Both the position numbers and the translations under genes were made by a program. Below the pieces are notes generated by a model, which did not search any database, was not told the origin of the DNA, and saw only the letters and a list, made by a program, of their open reading frames with translations. From Blastococcus capsensis (GTDB taxonomy: Bacteria > Actinomycetota > Actinomycetes > Mycobacteriales > Geodermatophilaceae), in assembly GCF_030165005.1 (NCBI RefSeq), contig NZ_JASNNW010000028.1, positions 1-50,163 on the forward strand: a stretch of DNA of 50,163 nucleotides, given 5' to 3'. Positions 26,224-33,526 of this stretch are shown here, piece by piece; the first letter of the stretch is position 1; each line of letters begins with the position of its first letter.

Positions 26224-27056
26224 GAGAGGACCTCCTTCAGCCTCGGCGGCAGCAGCCTGGCCAGCGGAGCGACGACTGGCACGAGGACCGGCGCGAACAG
26301 GTAGCCGTAGGCCAGCAGGCAGAAGGTGACCACGGGCCAGAGGGCGAGGCCGATGACCAGCAGCACAGCCGCGGCGATCAGGCCGTAGGGGCGCCCGCTC
26401 TTCGGGCTGACCAGCGACCGGAACGACCGGAACCGGATGTTGGTGACCATCAGCACCGCCGGCAGCGCGACGACGAGCAGCACCCACAGCCGGTCGCGGC
26501 CCTGCATGGCGTCCCCGAAGGCGAACACCGAGGCCAGCACGACACCGGCGGCGCCGGGACTGGGCATGCCGATGAAGTACCGCTTGTCCGCCGTCGGGTC
26601 GATCGTGGTGTTGAACCGGGCCAGCCGGATGGCTGCGCAGGCCACCCACAGGAAGCAGACGACCCAGCCCAGGGGGTCCCACTCGTCGCGGCCCTCGGAG
26701 AACAGGGTGAAGGCCAGCAGCGCCGGAGCCAGCCCGAACGACACCAGGTCGGCCAGCGAGTCGAACTGCAGGCCGAAGGGCGTCACGGCCCCCACCAGGC
26801 GGGCGACGGCGCCGTCGGTGATGTCGAAGAGCACCGAGAGCCCGATGAGCACCGCGGCCAGGGTGTACTGGCCGCGGATCGAGACCAGGATCGCGGCGAA
26901 GCCGCACAGCATGTTCGCGAGGGTGAACAGGCTGGGCAGCGTCGCCAGCGCGCGGCGGCGGCTGCCCCGAACCGAGCCGCGGACGAACTCGACGGTGGCC
27001 GTGCGGCGCGTCTGTGGCGGGCGTTGGCCGGATGCGGAGCTGGGCACGGACGCCAC
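26220..27056 (-). CDS. pssA: CDP-diacylglycerol--serine O-phosphatidyltransferase
   Basis: A 278-residue membrane enzyme making phosphatidylserine. The CDP-alcohol phosphotransferase signature (D-x2-D-G-x2-A-R-...-G-x3-D-x3-D) is complete in DITDGAVARLVG followed by FGLQFDSLADLVSFG, near residues 79-108. About seven hydrophobic helices follow the pattern of bacterial type II PssA. It starts one base after the psd stop, and its stop overlaps the downstream GNAT start, so the three are one operon. Confidence 0.93.
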   Translation of the reverse strand: MASVPSSASGQRPPQTRRTATVEFVRGSVRGSRRRALATLPSLFTLANMLCGFAAILVSIRGQYTLAAVLIGLSVLFDITDGAVARLVGAVTPFGLQFDSLADLVSFGLAPALLAFTLFSEGRDEWDPLGWVVCFLWVACAAIRLARFNTTIDPTADKRYFIGMPSPGAAGVVLASVFAFGDAMQGRDRLWVLLVVALPAVLMVTNIRFRSFRSLVSPKSGRPYGLIAAAVLLVIGLALWPVVTFCLLAYGYLFAPVLVPVVAPLARLLPPRLKEVLS

Positions 27057-27057
27057 C

Positions 27058-27723
27058 TCAGTCGGTCGAGGGCCAGCGGGCGATGACGGTCTCGCCGCCC
27101 CGCACCCGCTGCCCCTTCGTCACGGTGATCGTGCACTCGGGTGGCACGAACACGTCCATGCGGGAGCCGAACTTCATGAGCCCCATCCGCTGACCGGTCT
27201 CCAGCCGCTGGCCCCGGCCGGTCCGGGTGACGATCCGCCGCGCCAGCACGCCGACGATCTGCCGGAAGACCACCGTGCGCTCGCCGTCGCGCAGCCGCAG
27301 CTCGCTGCGCTCGTTGCGGTGCGCCGACTCCTTGCGGTAGGCGGCGAGGAAGCTGCCCTTGCGGTAGGAGCTCTCCACGACCTCGCCCCGGTAGGGGGAG
27401 CGGTTCACGTGCACGTCGACCACCGACAGGAAGACGCTGACCTGCTGCCAGTCGCCCTCGGGCGCGACGCCCTCCTGCGGCTCGCCGGCGACCATGACGA
27501 CGCCGTCGGCAGGCGACACGACGTCGTCGGGACCGGGCGTGGTGGTGTCGCACCGGCGGTCGGGATCGCGGAAGAACAGCGCCATGTAGGCGGAGAGGCC
27601 GAGCAGGGGCCAGGCGGCCAGGCGCGGCCAACGGTGGCCCGTGGCCTGGCCCCCCGCGGCGAGCAGGGCGGCCGGAGCCAGCGGTCCGGTGATGAAGGGC
27701 CAGCCGGCGGGGTCGATGCGCAT
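27058..27723 (-). CDS. psd: phosphatidylserine decarboxylase proenzyme
   Basis: A 221-residue short-form (PSD-A) proenzyme that converts phosphatidylserine to phosphatidylethanolamine. The self-cleavage site that creates the pyruvoyl group is the GS of LMKFGSRMDVFVPP near residue 188. SPADGVVMV near 71 and DVHVNRSPYRGEV near 103 carry the other catalytic residues. N-terminal hydrophobic segments (residues 10-45) anchor it. The ATG follows a TAGCGT box by nine bases. It is first in the psd-pssA-GNAT operon. Confidence 0.93.
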   Translation of the reverse strand: MRIDPAGWPFITGPLAPAALLAAGGQATGHRWPRLAAWPLLGLSAYMALFFRDPDRRCDTTTPGPDDVVSPADGVVMVAGEPQEGVAPEGDWQQVSVFLSVVDVHVNRSPYRGEVVESSYRKGSFLAAYRKESAHRNERSELRLRDGERTVVFRQIVGVLARRIVTRTGRGQRLETGQRMGLMKFGSRMDVFVPPECTITVTKGQRVRGGETVIARWPSTD

Positions 27724-27839
27724 CGTGTGCGAACGCTACCGGGCGCCTGGGGATGCGGTTCCGGACTCGCGGGTCGGACCCGCGTCAGGAGCGGCCGGGA
27801 TCCGCGCCACACACTCGGTGATGCGGCGGCGGGGAGGGC

Positions 27840-28035
27840 CCCGTACGAGTCCAGGCACCCCATCGTGGCGTCGTCGCACAGGTCGCCGCCCGTGGCCTTC
27901 AGCACCGCCGCGCCCAGCTCGTGGACGACCTCCCGAGGATGCCGGGCTGCACTGTCGGCGGAGGGCGGCCACGACGTCGAAGGAGGCGGCGTTGCGCTCG
28001 AGCAGGCCGCCGGTCAGGAACACGAGAACCGGCCG
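27840..28035 (-). pseudogene. remnant of a PP2C/SpoIIE-type phosphatase
   Basis: On the minus strand one frame reads VLVFLTGGLLERNAASFDVVAALRR and, after a frame change near 27945, another reads HPREVVHELGAAVLKATGG followed by DLCDDATMGCLDSYG. This matches the end of PPM/RsbU-type phosphatases, where the first part is normally a FxTDGL motif and DDAT binds metal. The aspartate of TDG is glycine here, the frame is broken, and everything N-terminal is missing. It is clearly decayed. Recognition is from motif memory, not a search. Confidence 0.6.
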
Positions 28036-28061
28036 CCGGCGGGCGACAGTCCGACAGGCGG

Positions 28062-28101
28062 CGGACGGCGCCGGCCGACAGGTGTCGACCGGCGCCGTCC
28101 G
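28062..28101. terminator. 19-bp dyad after sodN
   Basis: CGGACGGCGCCGGCCGACA, a two-base centre, and TGTCGACCGGCGCCGTCCG pair with a single mismatch, 16 bases past the sodN stop. Confidence 0.75.
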
Positions 28102-28117
28102 AGGCGCTGCCGGAGGG

Positions 28118-28522
28118 TCAGGCGGCGGCCTTGGTCTCCCAGAAGATCTTGTCGATCTCGGCGATGTAGTCGAGCAGCTTCTGGCCCTCGGCCGGGTCCA
28201 TGCTGCCCTTGCCACCGGCCGCGCCGGCCTGCTTGGTGGCCTTGTTGAACAGCTCGTGCAGCTGCGGGTACTTCTCGAAGTGCGGCGGCTTGAAGTAGTC
28301 GGTCCACAGCACCCACAGGTGGTGCTTGACCAGGTCCGCCCGCTGCTCCTTGATCATGATGGCGCGGGTGCGGAAGACCGGGTCCTCGTTGGCCTGGTAC
28401 TTCTCCTGGATGCCCTTGACGGACTCCGCCTCGATGCGGGCCTGGGCCGGGTCGTACACGCCGCAGGGGAGGTCGCAGTGCGCGGTGGCCTCCACGGCGG
28501 AGAACATGCGGATGAGACGCAT
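28118..28522 (-). CDS. sodN: nickel superoxide dismutase precursor
   Basis: A 134-residue Ni-SOD. The nickel hook HCDLPCGVYDP lies at residues 15-25, so a 14-residue leader (MRLIRMFSAVEATA) must be cut off to free the histidine that ligates nickel; the next gene encodes the protease. The remainder is the four-helix bundle of the family (KHHLWVLWTDYFKP; LFNKATKQAG). ATG follows GGAGG by about nine bases, and a TAGGGT box lies about 40 bases upstream. It is divergent from sodX across 51 bases. Regulation by a nickel-responsive Nur repressor is known in Streptomyces, but no clear Nur box is seen. Confidence 0.95.
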   Translation of the reverse strand: MRLIRMFSAVEATAHCDLPCGVYDPAQARIEAESVKGIQEKYQANEDPVFRTRAIMIKEQRADLVKHHLWVLWTDYFKPPHFEKYPQLHELFNKATKQAGAAGGKGSMDPAEGQKLLDYIAEIDKIFWETKAAA

Positions 28523-28573
28523 GGAGATGCCTCCGAAGATCGTGGGGTTGTGTCGTCTGCGACCCTACTCGCG

Positions 28574-28969
28574 GTGACCGACGGGGACAGTCTGGGAGAT
28601 CGCGCGAGGGCAGAGGTGGCCGGGCTGCCGAGCGCTTGGGCAGCGGTCCGGGTGAGCGGCCCGTCGATGTCACCGACGGTGCGTTCCGGCGATCGGCTGC
28701 TCGCCCGAAGGGTGCGGCCGGGGAGCCGGTCGGGGGGGCGGGTGCGGCCGGGTGACGTCGTCCTGGCCCGTTTCCCGGCGCGACCGGAGCTCCTGGTGGT
28801 CAAACGGGTGCGCCGGGCCGTCGACGGCGGGCACTGGGTGGAGGGCGACAACCCGTTCGCCACCGACGACAGCCGCTCGTTCGGCCCGGCCGTGGTCGTC
28901 GGCCGGATCGTGGGACGGCTGTGGCCGCGGCCGGGCCGGCTGCCGGGACGGCCCTCGGGCGTGGCGTAG
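28574..28969 (+). CDS. sodX: nickel-type superoxide dismutase maturation protease SodX
   Basis: A 131-residue S24/S26 signal-peptidase-like protein. The catalytic serine lies in VSGPSMSPTVRSGDRLLARRV near residue 27, and the general-base lysine in LLVVKRVRR near 75. GHWVEGDNPFATDDSRSFGPV near 88-108 is the box E-like GDN/S-DSR segment. In relatives it removes the N-terminal leader of SodN. There is no strong membrane anchor, as usual for SodX. GTG at 28574 is divergent from sodN. Its 3' half is covered on the other strand by the run-on 3' end of the rmlC-like frame. Confidence 0.92.
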   Translation: MTDGDSLGDRARAEVAGLPSAWAAVRVSGPSMSPTVRSGDRLLARRVRPGSRSGGRVRPGDVVLARFPARPELLVVKRVRRAVDGGHWVEGDNPFATDDSRSFGPAVVVGRIVGRLWPRPGRLPGRPSGVA

Positions 28970-29536
28970 CGCGGTGTACCGCGCCGCGCACTCCTCCATG
29001 GTCGGCAGGAGGCCCTGCTGACGGTCCTCGTCGAGCGTGGGGGCGGCACGGTCCTCGGCCGACGGCTCCAGCTCCACGTCGGCGGGCCAGGGCAGGTCGA
29101 GAGCCGGGTCCAGCGGCGAGACGCCGAACTCGCGCGCCGGGTCGTAGCCGGAGGAGACGAGGTAGGTGACGGAGCTCGCGTCGGCCAGGGAGACGAACGC
29201 GTGGCCCAGGCCCTCGGCCAGGTACACCCCGCGGGGCCGATCGCCGTCGAGCACCACCAAGTGGTGCACCCCGAACGTCGGGGAGCCGACCCGCACGTCG
29301 ACCACGACGTCGAGCACCCGGCCGGCGGGGCGGTGCACGTACTCGGCCTGACCGGGCGGCACGAGGGCGAAGTGCACGCCCCTCGGAGGACGCCTCGTGC
29401 GGAGACGCTGTGGTCGGCCTGCGCGAGGGACAGCGCGTGTCGCGCGGAACCACTCCGTGAAACATCTTCGCGTGTCGCCGTGCGGCACCAGGTCGAGCAC
29501 GTAGCTGTCGGGGACGGCGAGCTCACCGATCTCCAC
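28670..29536 (-). pseudogene. dTDP-4-dehydrorhamnose 3,5-epimerase-like gene with internal frame damage and 3' run-on
   Basis: The frame reads as an RmlC-like protein (MEIGELAVPDSYV, HGDTRRCFTEWFRA, later VHFALVPPGQAEYVHRPAGRVLDVVVDVR). Between FRA and VHF the reading frame gives Arg-rich nonsense, while the +1 frame gives the conserved HALSLAQADHSVSARGVLRG. About eight residues before HALS are also missing compared with relatives, so a deletion and a compensating shift are likely. The natural end near LLPTMEECAARYTALR lacks a stop, and the frame runs 98 codons into antisense of sodX. The start is leaderless (TACGGT six bases before GTG). Probably non-functional. Confidence 0.65.
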
Positions 29537-29542
29537 GCCGGC

Positions 29543-29548
29543 ACCGTA
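29543..29548 (-). promoter_or_regulatory. -10 box of the rmlC-like gene (leaderless type)
   Basis: TACGGT on the minus strand, six bases before GTG at 29536. It is back-to-back with the malic enzyme promoter. Confidence 0.45.
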
Positions 29549-29574
29549 GCGACATGCACCCGCCCGGCCGTCGT

Positions 29575-29580
29575 TACGCT
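29575..29580 (+). promoter_or_regulatory. -10 box of the malic enzyme gene
   Basis: TACGCT, nine bases before the ATG at 29590; an in-frame GTG at 29584 is the other possible start. Confidence 0.45.
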
Positions 29581-29589
29581 GCTGTGCCC

Positions 29590-30786
29590 ATGAGCGGAAA
29601 TGCCGGGCCCGGGCAGCACCTCAGCACCGACCGCTTCGCCGACGATCCGGCGTTCGCGGTGCACGAGGGCGGCAAGCTCTCCGTGGCCTCCACCCGCTCG
29701 ATCGGCTCGATCGCCGACCTCGCGCTGACCTACACCCCCGGCGTCGCCCGGGTGTCCAGCGCCATCGCGGCCGAGCCGGAGCTCGCCCGTCGCTTCACCT
29801 GGGCGCCGCGCGTGGTCGCCGTCGTCTCCGACGGCACCGCGGTGCTGGGGCTCGGGAACATCGGCCCCGTGGCCGCCCTGCCGGTGATGGAGGGCAAGGC
29901 CTGCCTGTTCAGCGAGTTCGCCGGGCTCTCCTCGGTCCCCATCGTGCTGTCCACCACGGACGTCGACGAGATCGTCGAGACCGTCGCCGCCATCGCCCCG
30001 TCCTTCGGTGGCATCAACCTCGAGGACATCAGCGCGCCCCGCTGCTTCGAGATCGAGGCCCGGCTGCGCGACCGCCTGGACATCCCGGTCATGCACGACG
30101 ACCAGCACGGAACGGCGATCGTCGTGCTCGCCGCGCTGCGCAACGCGGCGAAGGTCGTCGGGCGGGAGCTGGCCGACCTGCGCGTGGTCGTCTCCGGTGC
30201 TGGCGCCGCCGGCGTGGCGTGCACGAAGATCCTGATCGAGGCCGGCGTCGGCGACATCGCCGTCGCCGACTCGCAGGGGATCCTGCACCCGGGGCGCGAG
30301 GCGCTGACCGGGACCAAACGGTGGCTGGTGGAGAACACCAACGAGGCCGGCTTCGCCGGCTCCATGGTGGCGGCGCTCGCGGGCGCCGACGTCTACGTCG
30401 GAGTCTCCGGCGGCACGGTGCCCGAGGCGGCGATCGCGTCGATGGCCGAGAACTGCATCGTCTTCTCGCTGGCCAACCCCATCCCCGAAGTCGACCCGGA
30501 GATGGCCGCGAAGTACGCCGCCGTCGTCGCCACCGGTCGCAGCGACCTGCCCAACCAGATCAACAACGTGCTGGCGTTCCCCGGCGTCTTCCGGGGCGCC
30601 ATCGACGCCGGCGCCACCGGCATCACCGAGGAGATGAAGCTCGCTGCCGCCACCGCGATCGCCGACGTGGTGGGCGAGGACCTGCGGCCGGACTACATCG
30701 TGCCGAGCCCGCTGGACCGCCGGGTGGCCACCGCGGTCGCCGAGGCCGTCGCCGCCTGCGCCCGCGAGCAGGGTGTCACCCGCTGA
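29590..30786 (+). CDS. NAD(P)-dependent malic enzyme
   Basis: A 398-residue short-form malic enzyme converting malate to pyruvate and CO2. The tyrosine/lysine region is [15 protein letters not shown] near 42 and [15 protein letters not shown] near 99. The metal-binding segment is [14 protein letters not shown] near 143 and [20 protein letters not shown] near 170. The dinucleotide fold is [17 protein letters not shown] near 200. [12 protein letters not shown] and [18 protein letters not shown] are the conserved C-terminal blocks. Length fits the small bacterial type without a phosphotransacetylase domain. It is convergent with rtcB. Confidence 0.93.
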   Translation: MSGNAGPGQHLSTDRFADDPAFAVHEGGKLSVASTRSIGSIADLALTYTPGVARVSSAIAAEPELARRFTWAPRVVAVVSDGTAVLGLGNIGPVAALPVMEGKACLFSEFAGLSSVPIVLSTTDVDEIVETVAAIAPSFGGINLEDISAPRCFEIEARLRDRLDIPVMHDDQHGTAIVVLAALRNAAKVVGRELADLRVVVSGAGAAGVACTKILIEAGVGDIAVADSQGILHPGREALTGTKRWLVENTNEAGFAGSMVAALAGADVYVGVSGGTVPEAAIASMAENCIVFSLANPIPEVDPEMAAKYAAVVATGRSDLPNQINNVLAFPGVFRGAIDAGATGITEEMKLAAATAIADVVGEDLRPDYIVPSPLDRRVATAVAEAVAACAREQGVTR

Positions 30787-30852
30787 GGCCGGGGCGGTGG
30801 ACCAGCCCCGGCACCCCGGCCAGCAACCGCTCGGCGACCGGCCGGTCCTTCT

Positions 30853-32040
30853 TCAGTCGCCCTTGACGTTCACCAGCTGGCGCAGCGTGTGCCGGACCTC
30901 GACGAGACCGACGGCGTCGGCCATCACGACGTCGATCTCCTTGTAGGCCGCGGGGATCTCGTCCAGGAACGCGTCGCTGTGCCGCCACTCGATGCCGCGC
31001 ATCGACTCGTCGAGCTGACCCCGCGTGAAGGTCTTGCGGGCCCTGGTCCGCGAGTACACCCGGCCGGCGCCGTGCGGGGAGCTGTTCAGCGACTCCGGGT
31101 TGCCCAGCCCGCTGACCACGTAGCTCGCCGTCCCCATCGAGCCCGGGATGAGCCCCGCCTGCCCCTTCTCCGCCTGGATGGCGCCCTTCCGGGACACCCA
31201 CAGCTCCTCGCCGAAGTGCTCCTCGTGCTGGGTGAAATTGTGGTGACAGTTGACTCGTTCCAGCTCCGGCGTCGCGTCGGCGCGCATGTGCCGGGCCAGG
31301 GCGTCGGCGACCCGGTCCATCATCTCCTCGCGGTTGAGCAGCGCGAAGTGCTGCGCCCACCGCAGCTCGGCGATGTACCGGTCGAACTCCGGGGTGCCCT
31401 CGTCCAGCCAGGCCAGGTCGCGGTCGGGCAGGTCGAGGCCGTCGCGCCGCGCCCGCTCGTGCGCGATCGCGATGTGCTTCTGGGCGATCCTGTTGCCCAC
31501 CCCGCGGCTGCCGGAGTGCAGGAAGAGCCAGATGCGGTCCTGCTCGTCGGCGGTCACCTCGATGAAGTGGTTGCCCGAGCCGAGGCTGCCCAGCTGCAGC
31601 GCCCAGTTTGGCGCCGTCGCCGTCACCGAGTGCAGGACGCGGTGGCCGAGCTCCTCGGCCTTCGCCTCCAGCTCGGCGACCCGGCGGCGGGCGGTGTCGG
31701 TCAGCCTCTTGTTGTAGCGGCCCGCCGAGAGGGGTACGGCGCGCTCGATGTCGCCGCGCAGGGGCGCGAGCGAGCCGCGGGCCCGCACCTCGTCGGCCGA
31801 CCACGGCGTGCGGACGGCGATCATGCCGCAACCGATGTCGACGCCGACCGCCGCCGGGATGATCGCCGCGCGCGTGGGCAGCACCGACCCCACGGTCGCG
31901 CCCTTGCCCAGGTGCGCGTCCGGCATGAGGGCGACATGCGGGTCGACGATGTCGAGCGAGGCGGTGCGCTCGGCTTGCTTGCGCGTCTCGTCGTCGAGGA
32001 TGCTCGCCCAGTTCAGCAGTTTGTCGGACAGTCTTTCCAC
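30853..32040 (-). CDS. rtcB: RNA-splicing ligase RtcB
   Basis: A 395-residue GTP- and manganese-dependent RNA ligase joining 3'-phosphate and 5'-OH ends, here probably in RNA repair. Key elements are the metal ligands in DAHLGKGATVGSVLP near 53, VGVDIGCGMIAVRT near 77 with the metal cysteine, LGSGNHFIEV near 170, LHSGSRGVGNRIAQ near 192, NCHHNFTQHE near 280 and SPHGAGRVYSRTRARK near 338 (the guanylylated histidine). GTG at 32040 is chosen, six bases after CAGACT. The stop is followed by AGAAGGACC, resembling the start of the family 2 repeats. Confidence 0.93.
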   Translation of the reverse strand: MERLSDKLLNWASILDDETRKQAERTASLDIVDPHVALMPDAHLGKGATVGSVLPTRAAIIPAAVGVDIGCGMIAVRTPWSADEVRARGSLAPLRGDIERAVPLSAGRYNKRLTDTARRRVAELEAKAEELGHRVLHSVTATAPNWALQLGSLGSGNHFIEVTADEQDRIWLFLHSGSRGVGNRIAQKHIAIAHERARRDGLDLPDRDLAWLDEGTPEFDRYIAELRWAQHFALLNREEMMDRVADALARHMRADATPELERVNCHHNFTQHEEHFGEELWVSRKGAIQAEKGQAGLIPGSMGTASYVVSGLGNPESLNSSPHGAGRVYSRTRARKTFTRGQLDESMRGIEWRHSDAFLDEIPAAYKEIDVVMADAVGLVEVRHTLRQLVNVKGD

Positions 32041-32116
32041 GCCCCGAGTCTGCGGGTCCCGGCCGATCGCGGCGAACGGTTTGTCGCGGGTCCGCGTCAC
32101 GGGTACCGAACGGCGC

Positions 32117-32413
32117 ATGGGAGCCAGCAGCGCGGCCGTCGCGGCCACGGACCAGTGGGTCGACCCCGACGACGGCATCCGGTACCCGGCAGGGGAGGTG
32201 CACGCGTGGGAGCGCGGGCGGAACGAGACGGTGTGCGGGCTCTCGCTCAGCAGATCGCGGCTGACCCGCTTCCCGCACGTCGGTTGGGCCGACGCTCAGC
32301 CCGAGTCGGGGCGGCACGCGGAGGGCGTGCAGGCGGTGTGCCGGCGCTGCCGCGCGGGCCAGGGAGCGCGCCGCGACGAGCGGGGATGGACGCGGACCAA
32401 CCCCCGCCCGTGA
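32117..32413 (+). CDS. small hypothetical protein with cysteine pairs
   Basis: A 98-residue protein starting at an ATG. It contains a tryptophan-rich N-terminal part (DQWVDPDDGIRYPAGEVHAWERG), a lone cysteine in ETVCGLSLSR and a C-x2-C in AVCRRCRAG near residue 75, so a zinc-ribbon-like site is conceivable. No family is recognised. It is divergent from rtcB across 76 bases and convergent with the next membrane-protein gene, whose stop is one base beyond its own. Confidence 0.6.
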   Translation: MGASSAAVAATDQWVDPDDGIRYPAGEVHAWERGRNETVCGLSLSRSRLTRFPHVGWADAQPESGRHAEGVQAVCRRCRAGQGARRDERGWTRTNPRP

Positions 32414-32414
32414 G

Positions 32415-33128
32415 TCAGCCGGCGCTGAGCAGGCGGTCCACCAGCGGGTCCACGGCGAGGTGCAGGCCGGTGTTGCTGTAGGCGAGCACGACCGTCGCCA
32501 CCACGAACAGCGGCACCAGCGCCATCTTCTCCACGGTCGCACCGGTGCGGATGGGAGAGAGGGCCAGCCGCTTCCGCTTGACCAGCCACAGCACTGGCAC
32601 AGGCACGCCGGCGGTGGTGATCGCGTCGCCGAGGACGTGCGTCAGGACGCCGGCGGCCACCGCCCACGGCAGCCACACCGGGCTGCTCATGTGGTCGAGC
32701 AGCAGCCACGCGCCGCCCCAGGACAGCACCAGGTTCCCGAGGACCGTCGTCTCGGTCCGCCCGGGGATGACGAAGTGCAGCGCCCGCAGCGCCAGCCCGA
32801 TCGCCAGCGCCATGAGCAGGAGACTGGACCAGAACGCGCCGGCGGCGAGCACGGCCAGGGCGCCGAAGGCCAGCGGGGCGAGGATGGCGTCGTGGGTGCC
32901 CCAGCGATGTCCGCCGGACAGCGCCCCGATCGCCCCTGCCGGTACGTCGGTCACCGGGCCCCACATGTCCGACACCGTGGAGTTGCGGTGGTCGAGGTCG
33001 GGCAGCATCGCGAACCCGCCGACGGCGGCGATCCAGGCGCCCTGGGCGACCGCGCCGTGGACCGGGGCCCACGGCAGCGTCGCGGCGCCGGTAGCGAGAC
33101 CGGAGAGCGCGTGGGAGTGACCGAGCAT
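32415..33128 (-). CDS. membrane-bound metal-dependent hydrolase (DUF457, YdjM-like)
   Basis: A 237-residue protein of the LexA-binding/YdjM family. Metal-binding motifs are GHSHALSG at residues 3-10, MLPDLDHRNST near 50, HRWGTHD near 82 and THVLGDAITTAGVPVPVLW near 177, with hydrophobic segments between them. Family members are predicted membrane-embedded hydrolases without a proven substrate. ATG at 33128 is chosen, six bases after CACGCT; the open frame extends 36 codons upstream without support. Confidence 0.85.
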   Translation of the reverse strand: MLGHSHALSGLATGAATLPWAPVHGAVAQGAWIAAVGGFAMLPDLDHRNSTVSDMWGPVTDVPAGAIGALSGGHRWGTHDAILAPLAFGALAVLAAGAFWSSLLLMALAIGLALRALHFVIPGRTETTVLGNLVLSWGGAWLLLDHMSSPVWLPWAVAAGVLTHVLGDAITTAGVPVPVLWLVKRKRLALSPIRTGATVEKMALVPLFVVATVVLAYSNTGLHLAVDPLVDRLLSAG

Positions 33129-33196
33129 GCTCAGAGCGTGGCTGCATCCGACCGTGTTGTTGCGCAGGCTCGCGGGATGGCTGGCGAGACCCGCCC

Positions 33197-33250
33197 AGTG
33201 CGACGAACTCGTGGCGATCAGCAGGGTGATGGCCACGAGTTCGTCGCACT
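33197..33250. repeat. 19-bp perfect inverted repeat
   Basis: AGTGCGACGAACTCGTGGC and its exact complement are separated by 16 bases, in the gap after the DUF6104 gene and before the start of the DUF457 gene (both minus strand). It could end the upstream transcript or be an operator; the large loop is unusual for a terminator. Confidence 0.75.
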
Positions 33251-33270
33251 CGGCGCGCGGGGCGGGCGGA

Positions 33271-33459
33271 TCAGTCGTCGAGGTCGTCGTCGTCCGTGCC
33301 GCCGCGGGCGAGCCAGGTGGCCAGCCGCTCTACCGGCACCTCGAAGTCGGGGTGCTGGTCGACGAACGCCTGCATCTGATCGGCCAGCCAGGCGAGGGTG
33401 ACCTGCTCACCGCCTCGCCGCTCGGCCAGCTCCTCCAGGCCCCTGTCGGTGAAGTACAT
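33271..33459 (-). CDS. DUF6104 family protein
   Basis: A 62-residue acidic protein beginning MYFTDRGLEELAERRGGEQVT and ending in an Asp-rich tail (GGTDDDDLDD). It matches the small DUF6104 family of actinobacteria, often found next to kgd as here. It is predicted to be two helices. Function unknown. It lies downstream of kgd on the same strand but is separated by a strong terminator. Confidence 0.82.
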   Translation of the reverse strand: MYFTDRGLEELAERRGGEQVTLAWLADQMQAFVDQHPDFEVPVERLATWLARGGTDDDDLDD

Positions 33460-33473
33460 GCCGCAGAACCTAC

Positions 33474-33510
33474 GACGCCCGGTCCCCGAGCGGATCGGGG
33501 ACCGGGCGTC
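33474..33510 (-). terminator. 16-bp hairpin after kgd
   Basis: GACGCCCGGTCCCCGA, a five-base loop and TCGGGGACCGGGCGTC pair exactly, 16 bases beyond the kgd stop. Confidence 0.85.
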
Positions 33511-33526
33511 GAAAGGGCTTGCCGGG

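Noticed and set aside
27405..27905. Minus-strand frame starting MLKATGGDLCDD
   Set aside because: It is not a gene start; the first residues are the tail of the decayed phosphatase and the rest overlaps psd in another frame.
28523..28573. Nur operator between sodN and sodX
   Set aside because: The spacing of TTGCAA-like half-sites known from Streptomyces was not found in these 51 bases.
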